From Schaalia sp. Marseille-Q2122 (GTDB taxonomy: Bacteria > Actinomycetota > Actinomycetes > Actinomycetales > Actinomycetaceae): DNA of 64,000 nucleotides. Each line of letters starts with the position of its first letter. The stretch's first letter is position 1. The stretch spans positions 248,001-312,000 of the forward strand of contig NZ_CAHJXR010000003.1 in NCBI RefSeq assembly GCF_903645355.1, in the 5' to 3' direction. The notes under the pieces are model-generated. The model had not been told where the DNA came from and did no database searches. It was given only the letters and a program-made list of their open reading frames with translations. Positions 17,328-26,722 of the stretch are shown here, in pieces. The position numbers and the translations under genes are program-made.

Positions 17328-19025
17328 TCACAGGCCAGGGCGCTTTCCGATCGTCAGGGTCACTTCCTGCGTGCCAGCGAAGAAGTCATTGCCCTTATCG
17401 TCAACAACGATGAAGGCCGGGAAGTCCTCAACCTCGATCTTCCAGATGGCCTCCATCCCCAGCTCGGGGTACTCGACCAGCTCGACCTTCTTAATGCAGT
17501 CCTGAGCCAGGCGCGCAGCGGGGCCGCCAATGGAGCCCAGGTAGAAGCCGCCGTGCTTCTCGCAAGCGTCGGTGACAGCCTTGGAACGATTGCCCTTAGC
17601 GAGCATAATCATCGAGCCGCCCGCAGCTTGGAACTGGTCAACGTAGGAGTCCATACGGCCGGCGGTCGTGGGGCCAAAAGAACCGGAGGGCATGCCCTCG
17701 GGGGTCTTGGCCGGACCCGCGTAGTACACCGGGTGATCCTTGAGGTACTGGGGCATGTCCTCGCCAGCGTCCAAGCGCTCCTTGATCTTGGCGTGGGCAA
17801 TATCGCGGGCAACAATAATCGTGCCGTTGAGGGACACGCGCGTCTTGATCGGGTGCTTGCTCAACTCAGCGAGGATCTCAGGCATTGGGCGGTTGAGGTC
17901 AATCTTGACGGCCGCTCCCTTACCGGTGGAGGACACGCCGCAGGCCTCAGCGTCCAGGTCTGCGTCGGTGACCTCGGGCAGGAAACGGCCCGGATCGGTG
18001 TCCAGGGCTTCCAGGAATACGCCCTCGGAAGTGATCTTGGCCTTGCACTGGCGGTCAGCCGAGCAGGACACGGCCAGAGCGACGGGCAGGGAGGCGCCGT
18101 GGCGGGGCAGGCGGATGACGCGCACGTCGTGGCAGAAGTACTTACCGCCGAACTGGGCGCCAATACCGATCTGGCGGGTGAGCTCAAGGACCTGTTCTTC
18201 GAGCTCAATGTCGCGGAAGCCGTGGCCGGTGATGTCGCCGTGGGTGGGCAGGGCGTCGAGGTACTTCGCGGAGGCGTACTTGGCGGTCTTGAGGCAGTAC
18301 TCGGCGGAGGTGCCGCCAATGACGAGGGCCAGGTGGTAGGGAGGGCAGGCTGCGGTGCCGAGGGAGCGGATCTTTTCTTCGATGAATTGCATCATGCGCT
18401 CGGGGTTGAGCAGGGCCTTCGTCTCTTGGTAGAGGTAGGACTTGTTGGCGCTGCCGCCGCCCTTGGCCATGAAGAGGAAGGAGTATTCTGCCTCGTGGCC
18501 GGGCTTGGTGTCGGCGGCGATCTCAATCTGTGCGGGCAGGTTATTGCCGGTGTTCTTCTCGTCCCACATGGTCAGGGGAGCGTTTTGGGAGTAGCGCAGG
18601 TTGAGGTTGACGTAGGCGTCGTAGATGCCGCGCGAGAGGGCTTTCTCGTCGGGGCCCTCGGTGAGGACCTGCTGGCCGCGCTTGGCTGAGACGATGGCGG
18701 TGCCGGTGTCTTGACACATGGGCAGTACGCCGCCGGCGGCGATCACGGCATTCTTGAGCAGGTCAAGGGCGACGAACTTGTCGTTGGCTGAGGCTTCCTC
18801 GTCGTCGAGGATATTGCGCAGCTGCTGCAGGTGGGCGGTGCGCAGGTAGTGGGAGATGTCGTGGAGGGCGGTCTCGGCTAGCAGGGAGAGCGCCTCGGGA
18901 GCGACCTTGAGGAAGGTGCGCCCGTCGGGGCCTTCGACTGTTTCGACCCCTTCGGTGGTGAGAAGACGGTATTGGGTGGTGTCTTCACCGAGGGGAAGCA
19001 TGTCCTCGTAGAAGAACTCAGTCAT
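17328..19025 (-). CDS. fumA: Class I fumarate hydratase (4Fe-4S)
   Basis: 565 residues from ATG 19025 ([21 protein letters not shown]), with AAAGGAG six bases upstream; the open frame extends further upstream but there it is non-coding. It interconverts fumarate and malate using an oxygen-labile cluster. Cluster cysteines are in [21 protein letters not shown] and SCSADRQCK. The N-terminal alpha domain and the C-terminal beta domain ([29 protein letters not shown]) are fused in one chain, as in E. coli FumA/FumB. It is divergently transcribed from the class II enzyme fumC, with a 306-base gap. The pair probably covers anaerobic (this one) and aerobic or oxidative (fumC) conditions. Confidence 0.94.
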   Translation of the reverse strand: MTEFFYEDMLPLGEDTTQYRLLTTEGVETVEGPDGRTFLKVAPEALSLLAETALHDISHYLRTAHLQQLRNILDDEEASANDKFVALDLLKNAVIAAGGVLPMCQDTGTAIVSAKRGQQVLTEGPDEKALSRGIYDAYVNLNLRYSQNAPLTMWDEKNTGNNLPAQIEIAADTKPGHEAEYSFLFMAKGGGSANKSYLYQETKALLNPERMMQFIEEKIRSLGTAACPPYHLALVIGGTSAEYCLKTAKYASAKYLDALPTHGDITGHGFRDIELEEQVLELTRQIGIGAQFGGKYFCHDVRVIRLPRHGASLPVALAVSCSADRQCKAKITSEGVFLEALDTDPGRFLPEVTDADLDAEACGVSSTGKGAAVKIDLNRPMPEILAELSKHPIKTRVSLNGTIIVARDIAHAKIKERLDAGEDMPQYLKDHPVYYAGPAKTPEGMPSGSFGPTTAGRMDSYVDQFQAAGGSMIMLAKGNRSKAVTDACEKHGGFYLGSIGGPAARLAQDCIKKVELVEYPELGMEAIWKIEVEDFPAFIVVDDKGNDFFAGTQEVTLTIGKRPGL

Positions 19026-19331
19026 GAGTGGCTCCTTTACGCCCGTAGTTTCGCAACAGCGTGTCTGCAACCCTAAAGGTAGGTGGCGCGGAGGGGGGAA
19101 GGGGGACAGGGGTCCCTCAGTGCTTTTGTCATGACTGACGAGGGCGACGCCGCCCTCGTTTTCGGCGGAAAACCGGGGTTTGGTGGTGGGTGGGAGGGTG
19201 GGATGCGTGGGTGACGTGCGGGGATGTGGGGCGAAAGGCCGGGGAGGGGGAGGGATTTTCGTCCTACCGCTTTGGTAAAAATAAGGGACAATAGATAAGG
19301 CGCTCATTGCGAAAATCACTAAGGAGAGGCT
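19026..19331. other. 306-base divergent promoter region of the two fumarases
   Basis: The left part has a G/T-rich run; the right part (19255-19330) is AT-richer (gtaaaaataagggacaatagat) and fits a fumC promoter. The ribosome-binding site TAAGGAGAGG lies just before fumC. No gene or clear operator palindrome is visible. Confidence 0.5.
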
Positions 19332-20732
19332 ATGTCCCAGCAGCGTACCGACGAATACCGCATCGAACACGACACTATGGGTGAGGTCCGCGTTCCTACC
19401 AACGCCCTCTACCGCGCACAAACCCAACGCGCCGTCGAAAACTTCCCCATCTCCGGCGAGCGGCTCAACAGCCACCACATCGCCGCCCTGGGACACATCA
19501 AGCGGGCTGCAGCCCTGACCAACCATGAACTCGGCGTCATCACCGAAGCACAAGCCGCCGCCATCGTCGCCGCAGCCGACCGCGTCATCGCCGGCGAGTG
19601 CGACGAGCACTTCCCCATTGACGTCTTCCAGACCGGGTCGGGCACCTCGTCCAATATGAACACCAACGAAGTCATCGCCACCCTGGCCTCCACCGAGGAC
19701 CTCCCCATCCACCCCAACGACCACGTCAACGCCTCCCAATCCTCCAACGACGTCTTCCCCTCCTCCATCCACATTGCCGCCTACGGCGCCGTCGTCAACG
19801 TCCTCCTACCTGGCCTGCACACCCTCCACGACTCCCTCGCGGCGAAGGCCAGTGAATTCACCAACATCGTCAAGTCCGGGCGCACCCACCTCATGGACGC
19901 CACCCCCATCACCCTCGGCCAAGAATTCTCCGGCTACGCCACCCAGATCGCCAAAGGCATTGAACGCGTCGAAGCCGCACTGCCACGACTAGCCGAACTA
20001 CCCCTGGGCGGCACAGCCGTCGGCACCGGCATCAACACCCCGGAGGGCTTCTCCGCCCGCGTCATCGAACACATTGCGCAGCACACCGGCCTGCCCCTGC
20101 GCGAAGCCGACAACCACTTCGAAGCACAGGCTGCGCAAGACTCCCTCGTGGAAATGTCAGCAGCCCTGCGCACGGTGGCCGTGTCCCTGGTCAAGATCGC
20201 CAACGATCTGCGCTGGATGGGCTCTGGCCCGCGCACGGGCCTGGGAGAAATCAACCTGCCTGACCTGCAGCCTGGCTCGTCCATCATGCCCGGCAAGGTC
20301 AACCCCGTCCTGCCCGAAGCCACCGTGCAGGTCGCCGCGCAGGTCATCGGTAACGACGCAGCCATTGCCTTCGCCGGAGCTCAGGGCAACTTCGACCTGC
20401 TCGTCATGCTGCCCGTCATGGCTTCCAACCTGCTCCAATCCATCACCATCATCGGCAATGTCTCCCGCGTACTCGCCCAGCGTTGCGTGGACGGCATCAC
20501 CGCCAACGAGGAACGCTGCCTGCGCCTAGCAGAATCCTCGCCTTCCATCGTCACCCCGCTCAACCGCCTCATCGGCTACGAGGCCGCCGCCGCCATTGCC
20601 AAGCACTCCGTCAAGCACGACCTCACCGTCCGCGAGGCCGTCATTGACCTGGGCTACGTGGAGCGCGGCGAACTCACCGAAGCTGACCTGGACGCCGCCC
20701 TCGATGTGCGCTCCATGACCGGCGACTTCTAG
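19332..20732 (+). CDS. fumC: Class II fumarate hydratase
   Basis: 466 residues, family length. Iron-independent homotetrameric fumarase of the fumarase/aspartase superfamily. Signature [15 protein letters not shown] lies at about residue 316; [14 protein letters not shown] (about 99), [11 protein letters not shown] and [18 protein letters not shown] mark the other active-site regions. ATG has AAGGAGAGGCT upstream. The gene is divergent from the class I fumarase and followed by a terminator hairpin. Confidence 0.97.
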   Translation: MSQQRTDEYRIEHDTMGEVRVPTNALYRAQTQRAVENFPISGERLNSHHIAALGHIKRAAALTNHELGVITEAQAAAIVAAADRVIAGECDEHFPIDVFQTGSGTSSNMNTNEVIATLASTEDLPIHPNDHVNASQSSNDVFPSSIHIAAYGAVVNVLLPGLHTLHDSLAAKASEFTNIVKSGRTHLMDATPITLGQEFSGYATQIAKGIERVEAALPRLAELPLGGTAVGTGINTPEGFSARVIEHIAQHTGLPLREADNHFEAQAAQDSLVEMSAALRTVAVSLVKIANDLRWMGSGPRTGLGEINLPDLQPGSSIMPGKVNPVLPEATVQVAAQVIGNDAAIAFAGAQGNFDLLVMLPVMASNLLQSITIIGNVSRVLAQRCVDGITANEERCLRLAESSPSIVTPLNRLIGYEAAAAIAKHSVKHDLTVREAVIDLGYVERGELTEADLDAALDVRSMTGDF

Positions 20733-20749
20733 GCGGGGGGCTAACGTAA

Positions 20750-20787
20750 TGAGGTGGGTGCACGATGAGAGTCGCGCACCCACCTCA
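20750..20787 (+). terminator. fumC terminator
   Basis: 12-bp perfect stem (TGAGGTGGGTGC and complement) around a 14-base loop, 17 bases after the fumC stop. Confidence 0.7.
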
Positions 20788-21357
20788 GGTTCAAGAAGAA
20801 AAGTGTGACACAAGCACGAGTGAGAAAGACTTAAGGCTCGTCATACGTTTTCTCGCCTCTGTCTCATTGCAGCATTATGGACAGCCATCATCTGGGCCTT
20901 GATTCTGACACGCGTCTCTTCCTGTTCAGGCAGAGCCGAAGCGATTCTGTTCCCAGTCGGTGAGTCAAAGTGCGGACGATGCCTATGAAATAGATCGGAT
21001 TTGAGGAAACCGCCTGAACTACTCCGATAGAGAAAAAGGCGAGACTCGAAGGTGAAGGGTCTAAGAGCAGCTAGATCAAGGTCAGGAATCCATGTGAAGC
21101 GTGAATCTTTGATGAGCTGGTAGTCGATTGCCCGATTAACGCAGGCCGCAACCCAATCAGCAAACTGAATACACGGACTGATGCGGCTGTCCAGGTGCAT
21201 AGGAGCCTCTATGATCCGTCGCATATCCTCATGCTCCTGGGAGCGAGAAAACACTTAAGCGTACATGTCTGAGGTTTGCCGGGAACGCTCTTTCTCATTC
21301 ACGCAATCCATGATGACCATGATGTTCTCATCATGACTATCCGCGTAACGGGCCAGG

Positions 21358-21365
21358 CGATTGAG
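21358..21365 (+). repeat. Target-site duplication, left copy
   Basis: CGATTGAG, identical to 22803-22810 on the other side of the insertion element. An 8-bp duplication is normal for the ISL3 family. Confidence 0.95.
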
Positions 21366-22802
21366 GGCTCTTCCCATTTAAGGGTGTAGCTGGGGTTTGA
21401 ATCCGCCTGCTTCGAGCAGGCTGCGGGTGATGTAGTTGGTCAGGTTGCGAAAGCCGAGTGCTGAGCCGCGTAGGTGTTCCAGGCGTCCGTTGAGTGCTTC
21501 GGTGGGGCCGTTGCTGGTCCTGGGATGGTCGAAGTAGGCCAGGATGTCACCGGCGCGTTTCTTCAGTGTTCGTCCCAGGGTAATGACCTCGCTCAGGGCG
21601 GCAGGTACGCCGCTAGAAATCGCGGTGATCAGTTCTTGCATGAGTCTTTTGCCCTTGGCCCGCTCGGGCTGACGGTAAGCGGCCACCATCTTCTGGTACA
21701 CACCCCAGGTCACCTCGACTTGGGCATGGTCATCGTTGGCGAAGAGCGCGTCTAAACGCTTGCGCTGGGCAGGGGTGAGCAGGTCGCTACCGGTGTGCAG
21801 AGTACGGCGGGCCTTGTACAGGGGATCATCAGCCCGTCCCCGCCGTCCATGTAGTTCTTGCTGAACACGCCGACGACACTCATCAAGCGCCTGGCCTGCC
21901 AGGTGTACTACGTGGAAGGGATCGAGCACGGCCCTGGCCTGGGGCATTTCCTCGGTGGTGGCGGTTTTAAACCCGCTAAAACCGTCCATCGCGACCAGTT
22001 CCACGCCATCTCGCCATGCTCGGGGCTGCTGGGCCAGCCAGCCCTTGAAAGCCTGCTTGGAGCGGCCCTGGACCATGGCGAGTAGCCGGGCCGGGCCAGT
22101 GCCATCCTTGACGGGGGTTAAGTCGATGACCACGGTTACGTACTTGTCACCTGCGCGAGTATGGCGCCAAACATGCTCATCCACGCCGATAACTCTGACT
22201 CCTTCAAGCCGGACGGGGTCGTTGATCAAGAGGCGCTGTCCTTCGGCCAGCACAGCATCGTTGGCGGTGTCCCAAGCCACGGACAGGCCCTGAGCGATGC
22301 GGGATACGCTCAGGTGTTGACACACCAAGGCTTCCAACGCCCAACGCACCGCACGCCTCGATAGGCGTGCCCTGGGCTCAGCTGCCAGGTCCATGTTCTG
22401 ACGCCATACGTGTGCGCATTCCTGGCAGCGGTAACGACGCAGTCGCACTTCCAGTGTGGTGGGACGCCATCCAAAGGGCTCGTGAGCCAGCCGGCGCTTG
22501 ACCGTGTCACGTGCCAAGCCTTGACAGCCACACCGCCCACACCAGTCATCAGGCTCGACCAGGCGGCATTCCAGTATCGCCCGCTCAGGCTCGACACGCT
22601 GGCCAGTAACGACAAGACCAAGCTCGTCCAAGCCAGCAAAAGTAGTCAGATCAGGCGCGACGAAGGTAGCGTTGGACATGTTGAGGTCTTCCCGTTGGGC
22701 GGTGTGATGACTCCCATCATCGGAAGACCTCAACCCCTACCCACACACCAACACACCCTCCCCTGGATCACACCACCAATACACCCTCAATTGGGAAGAG
22801 CC
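21366..22802 (-). mobile_element. ISL3-family insertion sequence, complete
   Basis: 1437-bp element with 23-bp terminal inverted repeats (21366-21388 and 22780-22802; GGCTCTTCCCA, then TT and AGGGTGTA, two mismatches). It is flanked by exact 8-bp duplications and holds one full-length transposase. The ends starting GGCTCTTCC fit the ISL3 family. It sits in the same orientation as the DUF3800 gene it interrupts. Everything looks intact, so it may still move. Confidence 0.95.
21378..22679 (-). CDS. ISL3-family transposase
   Basis: 433 residues from ATG 22679 (MSNATFVAPDLTTFAGL). The N-terminal zinc-binding region has CRLVEPDDWCGRCGC and RYRCQECAHVW cysteines, followed by a helix-turn-helix (LSVSRIAQGLSVAWDTAND). 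The catalytic DDE domain shows VIGVDEHVWR, LVAMDGFSGFKTA with AVLDPFHVVHLAGQ, and the terminal NGPTEALNGRLEHLRGSALGFRN. Length and layout are normal for the family and no frameshift is seen. An in-frame start 18 codons earlier is possible but would begin close to the element end. Confidence 0.93.
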   Translation of the reverse strand: MSNATFVAPDLTTFAGLDELGLVVTGQRVEPERAILECRLVEPDDWCGRCGCQGLARDTVKRRLAHEPFGWRPTTLEVRLRRYRCQECAHVWRQNMDLAAEPRARLSRRAVRWALEALVCQHLSVSRIAQGLSVAWDTANDAVLAEGQRLLINDPVRLEGVRVIGVDEHVWRHTRAGDKYVTVVIDLTPVKDGTGPARLLAMVQGRSKQAFKGWLAQQPRAWRDGVELVAMDGFSGFKTATTEEMPQARAVLDPFHVVHLAGQALDECRRRVQQELHGRRGRADDPLYKARRTLHTGSDLLTPAQRKRLDALFANDDHAQVEVTWGVYQKMVAAYRQPERAKGKRLMQELITAISSGVPAALSEVITLGRTLKKRAGDILAYFDHPRTSNGPTEALNGRLEHLRGSALGFRNLTNYITRSLLEAGGFKPQLHP

Positions 22803-22810
22803 CGATTGAG
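22803..22810 (+). repeat. Target-site duplication, right copy
   Basis: CGATTGAG, matching 21358-21365 exactly. Confidence 0.95.
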
Positions 22811-23240
22811 GGTCTCTTTAAGCGCATCACTTTCCCGGGCTCTCTGGTCGAGACTCGTCTGTCGTGGGGTTCCCAAGGGCTTCTCTGCTGCGTAGTAGAA
22901 AAGTCTTCCTCCTAGCTGAGTCACCCTGCGAACGAGATGTCGAAAAACACGCAAGTTTTGAGGGTTTTCTGTCGACGTTTTCTCTCGGAAAACGAAGGCC
23001 CCTTCGCTTCCCATGTCCCAGGATCATTCTCCCCAATGAGGTCAGCGAAAAGCGTGTGTTTCTCGTAATGAAACTCTCTACTGAATGTGCGAACGGCCTG
23101 TTCTGGAAGGATAAAGCCTGCGTAGCCAAACGCTGGACTTGTCTTGTATCGGGAATCGGAACGTGAGACAAACGCGCCGGTTTCTCCCACCTCATCCAAG
23201 TATGCGATGAGCATAGGGCTTCCATTCTTTCCACGCGAAA

Positions 23241-23305
23241 GGCCCCGCACGAGCGGGGCCTCCGGAGTCGGCGCATGGGAGCCTATAGGCTTTCGCCGCA
23301 TCTCC
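23241..23305 (-). ncRNA. Structured leader RNA upstream of the DUF3800 gene (candidate DUF3800-motif RNA)
   Basis: On the minus strand, 27 bases before the ATG, the sequence can fold as follows: outer stem GGAG/CTCC (23302-23305 with 23264-23267), inner stem CGGCG/CGCCG (23294-23298 with 23269-23273), apical hairpin AGCC-TATA-GGCT (23280-23291), then, after three bases, a strong hairpin GGCCCCGC-TCGT-GCGGGGCC (23241-23260). Conserved RNA structures upstream of DUF3800 genes (the DUF3800 motifs) have been described from bacterial comparative genomics; assignment to one of them is inference. The last hairpin is followed by only three T's, so an attenuator role is possible but not clear. Confidence 0.5.
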
Positions 23306-23472
23306 TGCTACCAGAAGCCATTTTATAAGTGATAGTGCTTGATTTGCAATCGGGCAGTTCAGATGTAGCAAGTACCCGCAGAAGCAAGGGCATGACAGCG
23401 CCGTGGAAATGGGCCAAACAGTGGCAGTTGTGTGGGGCGAGGGCAATACCCTTGCCCCACACAACCGAGCAA

Positions 23473-25938
23473 TTAGCGGCGTCGACGCAGGAAGATGAAG
23501 GTCAAACCAATAGCTGCCAGAAGCACCACAGCGCCTACCGCATAGCCAGCTACCGAACCGGTCTGCGCGATCTTACCGCCCTTGGATGGAGCCTTGGGTG
23601 TGAGAGGATCCTTCGGCGTGATGGTGGCATCAGCGGGTCTCACCGTGAATTCAGCCTCGGCACTGTGACCTGCCGTGTCGGTGACGACGACGCGGTGCTT
23701 CGAAGCGGTGAAATCGGAGGGAATTGTCCACTTCAATGACGCTGCACCTTCAGTGTTGGCCCTGGAAGTACCCGCTGTCACGGGAGTCGAATGCACCGTG
23801 AAAGTCAGGTCAACACCAGGATCAAAACCTGATGCCTCGAAGGTGATGGTTTCACCGCGCTTAACGGACCCCGGAGTCGCGCTCACCTTCGGGGCGATGT
23901 CAGGAACTCGCGCTTCAGCGCCTCGGCGCGCAACTTCCTTTCCAGAAGCATCGCGGAGGACGAAGGACAGCGGGTAGCAATCAGCCCCAGGCGTCTTCAC
24001 ACAGGTCTGAGAGGGCGAAGTGCGTGGAATATCAACGCTGATCGAGGCGGTACCCATCTCCGGACGCAGGGCCACGGGAGTCATATCGATAGGCGCCGAC
24101 GCAATTGACGTGCCGAGTAATTCCACATCAAGTGTCGTCGCTCCCAGGGTCTTTTCCGCATCGTTGCTGTAGACAGCCCCGTAGACGGACAGCGTCAGAC
24201 GGTCAGTGGCGCCGTTCACGAAGGTCGAGTCGGTCTCAACAGCAATCTGGCGCTTCTTGGTGGTGGCCACCAGCGGGTCAGCTGCGAACTTGTTCAGGTA
24301 CATGGCCGTGACATCACGGTCAAGGGTTCCGGTGTTGACGAAAGGAACGCCCTTAAAGACAAGGTATCCATCGCCACCTTCCAGGACGAAGCTATTGCTC
24401 GCGACAAGGATTGGAGCGTCGGCGGTCACAGCCTTGCCATCCACCATCACCGACTCCACGGCTTCTGAGCGCAGGGCAGGGATCTGCGGGTCATCAGCGG
24501 CCGTCAGAGCAGCAAGTGCACGCACAGCCTTCTGATTGAGGGTCACCTCAACGTTACTTGACAGGCCCAGCATGAGAACAGGGCGGTCCTTACCTGGCTG
24601 GAACTGCTGCCCGAGTAGCTCCCGGAACTGGGCGCCGGTCAGCTGCGCGTAGCCCATCTCGTTACCGAAAGGCTGCACGGTGTAAGCCTCGCCCAAGGTC
24701 ACCACGCCGTCGGTGGCCTCGTCGCCCGACTTGGCGTAGAGAAGGTCAGCGCGCACGCCACCGGGATTCATCACACCCACGCGGGTCGCCACAGGGTGGG
24801 ACACCTCGTCAGTCAACCACGAGGCAAAAGAGTCGGCGAGCATATTCGATGCGGTGGACTCGGTGCCACGGTTCGAACCCGGATCCGTGCCCTTATTCGT
24901 GCCGCGCAGGAAGTCTGACCCGATACGTGCCAGGGGCTTACCGCCCTCGATCTTCGCCTGAGCGACGGCCGTATCCACGATGGCCTGCACGCCATAAGCG
25001 TCCTCGAGGCACTCTGACTTTTGCAGGTCAATGGATTCGGCCTTCACCGCTGTGATGGTCTTTGTCGCCGGATCAATACTGATTGAGGCCTTCCCCAGGT
25101 TCCAGCCGTAATGGTCAGCCTGGATGACAGCAATCTGATTGCCCTCATTGCCGGTGACGACCTCAAGGAAATCAACGTGGGTGTGGCCGGCAAAGACCGC
25201 GTCAACGGACTTATTGAACTGTGTGGCCTGGTCGGCGGCGTCCTCGTGAGTGAGGACGACGACAATGTCGGCCTCGCCATTGGCGGCATCCCCGTCCTTC
25301 AGAGCGGTAGCCTTCGCGTTGGCGGCGGCGAGGGCGGGGGTGATTGTCAGGCCTGCCAGGGCGCTGGGAGAGACGAGGGAGGGCAGCTCGTCAGTGAGCG
25401 CACCCACGAAGCCCACCTTGACGCCCTGGACCTCTTTAATGAACACGCCGCCGCCATTGCCCTGAGCGTCCAAAGCAGGCGAACCAGAGAGATTGGCTGC
25501 CAGGTGAGGGAAGGTTACCAGCGGGAAGACACGGTCAGTGAGGTCCTTAATGCCCAGGTCAAGTTCGTGGTTGCCCACAGCGGACACATCCAACTTCATG
25601 GCGTTGAGGACCTCAAGGGTCGGCACATCCTTGAGGATGGAGGAGGTGTATGCCGAGCCTCCGATATTGTCGCCAGCGGAGGCGAACAGCAGGTCGGGGT
25701 TGGTGTCGCGGGCCTTCTTCAGCTCACAGGCCAGGGTCACCGCGCCGGGATCAACGACCTTGTCAGGCTTGCCGGGCTCCTTGGCTTTTTGGATGACTCT
25801 TTCGAGGTGACCGTGGAAGTCAGTAATGCCATACACATCCACGGTGACGGTAGCTGGGTCGTCAGCTACAGCAGCAGCCAGAGGGGTGAATGCCAGTGCT
25901 GAGGCAAGCAGCGCCGAGCATACGAAGCGGGTCTTCAT
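23473..25938 (-). CDS. Wall-anchored 5'-nucleotidase (UshA-like metallophosphoesterase)
   Basis: 821 residues from ATG 25938, with AAGGAATAGC upstream. Signal peptide MKTRFVCSALLASALAFTPLAAAVAD. The metallophosphatase domain (about 35-290) shows TDFHGHLE, SAGDNIGGS, AVGNHELDLG, VVLTHEDAAD and AGHTHVDF, the five metal-binding blocks. The 5'-nucleotidase C-terminal domain follows (about 340-560: STASNMLADSFASW, MNPGGVRADLLY, GDGYLVFKG), then an Ig-like stalk (about 690-775). A sorting signal IAQTG (about 790), a hydrophobic helix and RRRR end it, so it is anchored by a LAXTG-type sortase. It should release nucleosides and phosphate from extracellular nucleotides. The same kind of stalk domain occurs in the protein at 40109. 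Confidence 0.92.
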   Translation of the reverse strand: MKTRFVCSALLASALAFTPLAAAVADDPATVTVDVYGITDFHGHLERVIQKAKEPGKPDKVVDPGAVTLACELKKARDTNPDLLFASAGDNIGGSAYTSSILKDVPTLEVLNAMKLDVSAVGNHELDLGIKDLTDRVFPLVTFPHLAANLSGSPALDAQGNGGGVFIKEVQGVKVGFVGALTDELPSLVSPSALAGLTITPALAAANAKATALKDGDAANGEADIVVVLTHEDAADQATQFNKSVDAVFAGHTHVDFLEVVTGNEGNQIAVIQADHYGWNLGKASISIDPATKTITAVKAESIDLQKSECLEDAYGVQAIVDTAVAQAKIEGGKPLARIGSDFLRGTNKGTDPGSNRGTESTASNMLADSFASWLTDEVSHPVATRVGVMNPGGVRADLLYAKSGDEATDGVVTLGEAYTVQPFGNEMGYAQLTGAQFRELLGQQFQPGKDRPVLMLGLSSNVEVTLNQKAVRALAALTAADDPQIPALRSEAVESVMVDGKAVTADAPILVASNSFVLEGGDGYLVFKGVPFVNTGTLDRDVTAMYLNKFAADPLVATTKKRQIAVETDSTFVNGATDRLTLSVYGAVYSNDAEKTLGATTLDVELLGTSIASAPIDMTPVALRPEMGTASISVDIPRTSPSQTCVKTPGADCYPLSFVLRDASGKEVARRGAEARVPDIAPKVSATPGSVKRGETITFEASGFDPGVDLTFTVHSTPVTAGTSRANTEGAASLKWTIPSDFTASKHRVVVTDTAGHSAEAEFTVRPADATITPKDPLTPKAPSKGGKIAQTGSVAGYAVGAVVLLAAIGLTFIFLRRRR

Positions 25939-26096
25939 GCTATTCCTTCGTCTCTGAAGTGGGGAGATTGGGCGTCCCCACATTATTCCCCATGAACGGT
26001 CAGGATTCAGGGGGAAGAGTCACGCAGGGTGAAGAGTCCCGCTTCCCTCTAGGATGGAGGAAGTTTTGTTCCTCCTCATGACGGAGCGTGCCCACA

Positions 26097-26597
26097 GTGA
26101 GTGCCTCTTTTCTCATCATCCTTATCAGTGGTCTTTTGGTCCTCGCCGGTATCGTCGGCGCCGTTGTCCAAATCTGGCCCTCCGGCCCTTTCGTCGCCGG
26201 TGGCATCCTACTGTGGGCGTTTCATGTCAATACCCCGTTGGCCTGGGGCGTGTTCGCCTTCGCCCTCTTTATCCTGGCTGTCGCTTTCGTGGCAAAGTTT
26301 GTCATCCCAGGAAGGAAACTCGCCCAATCGGGCATCCCGAATTCGACGCTGATCTGGGGACTGGTCGGCGCCGTCGTCGGCTACTTTGTCATCCCCGTGG
26401 TGGGCTTCATCGTTGGCCTGGTCGCCGTCATTTACGTTGTGGAATACCTGCGCCTTCAATCCCCTCAAGATGCGTGGAAAGCCACCCTTGAGGCTCTGAA
26501 GATCGTCGGCCTATCCATTGTCATCGAGTTGCTTGCGGCCCTGGTGGCCACCTCGGCGTGGATCGGCGGCATGATCTTTACAGCCATAGGCGTCTAA
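26097..26597 (+). CDS. DUF456 family membrane protein
   Basis: 166 residues from GTG 26097, with GGAG ten bases upstream; a GTG at 26088 would add three residues but is too close to that site. Four to five hydrophobic segments, with glycine-rich hairpins typical of DUF456: GLLVLAGIVGAVVQIWPSGPFVAGGILLW and the repeated GLVGAVVGYFVIPVVGFIVGLVAVIYVVEY. The central segment ends with the YLRLQSPQDAWKAT block. Integral membrane protein of unknown function. Transcribed divergently from the nucleotidase and in the same direction as the MFS gene 126 bases downstream. Confidence 0.8.
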   Translation: MSASFLIILISGLLVLAGIVGAVVQIWPSGPFVAGGILLWAFHVNTPLAWGVFAFALFILAVAFVAKFVIPGRKLAQSGIPNSTLIWGLVGAVVGYFVIPVVGFIVGLVAVIYVVEYLRLQSPQDAWKATLEALKIVGLSIVIELLAALVATSAWIGGMIFTAIGV

Positions 26598-26722
26598 GGA
26601 CCAGTGGGAACCTGAAGGCCACGGGGAGGCAAAGACAGAGCCTAGTACCCTTCCCGCCAACGGTGCCCCCTCGCTGAAAAACTCCACGTCCAGCGCCCCA
26701 AGCTCTCCTGAGGAGACCCCAC

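Larger units (their letters stand above)
20841..23214 (-). pseudogene. DUF3800-family gene, disrupted three times
   Basis: Reading the minus strand from ATG 23214 gives MLIAYLDEVGETGAFV, the typical DUF3800 start, with the DE of the metal-site motif LDEVGE. The frame is lost at the C-run 22999-23002; shifting by one base restores the family sequence (FVFREKTSTENPQNLRVFRH, RLFYYAAEKPLGTPRQT). At codon ...ETLNR the ISL3-type element (21366-22802) interrupts the gene. Deleting it with one target duplication rejoins LNRLARYADSHDENIMVIMD in frame. A TAA at 21255-21257 then stops it after SDMYA, and beyond it the frame continues as VFSRSQEHEDMRRIIEAPMHLDS...IQFADWVAA to the real stop at 20841. DUF3800 proteins are RNase H-like and of unknown function. 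This copy is dead unless the frameshift is a sequence error and the rest is bypassed. Confidence 0.85.

Noticed and set aside
19026-19772. N-terminal extension of class I fumarase (about 250 residues)
   Set aside because: The frame overlaps fumC on the other strand and the extension does not match fumarases. The ATG at 19025 has an ideal ribosome-binding site.
22827-23276. 150-residue open frame on the minus strand over the DUF3800 start
   Set aside because: It is a different frame from the DUF3800 sequence, which is the one that matches the family, so it is a shadow.
24865-24885. TTCGAACC-like tRNA T-arm in the nucleotidase gene
   Set aside because: No acceptor or anticodon stem can be built around it, and it lies inside a coding sequence.
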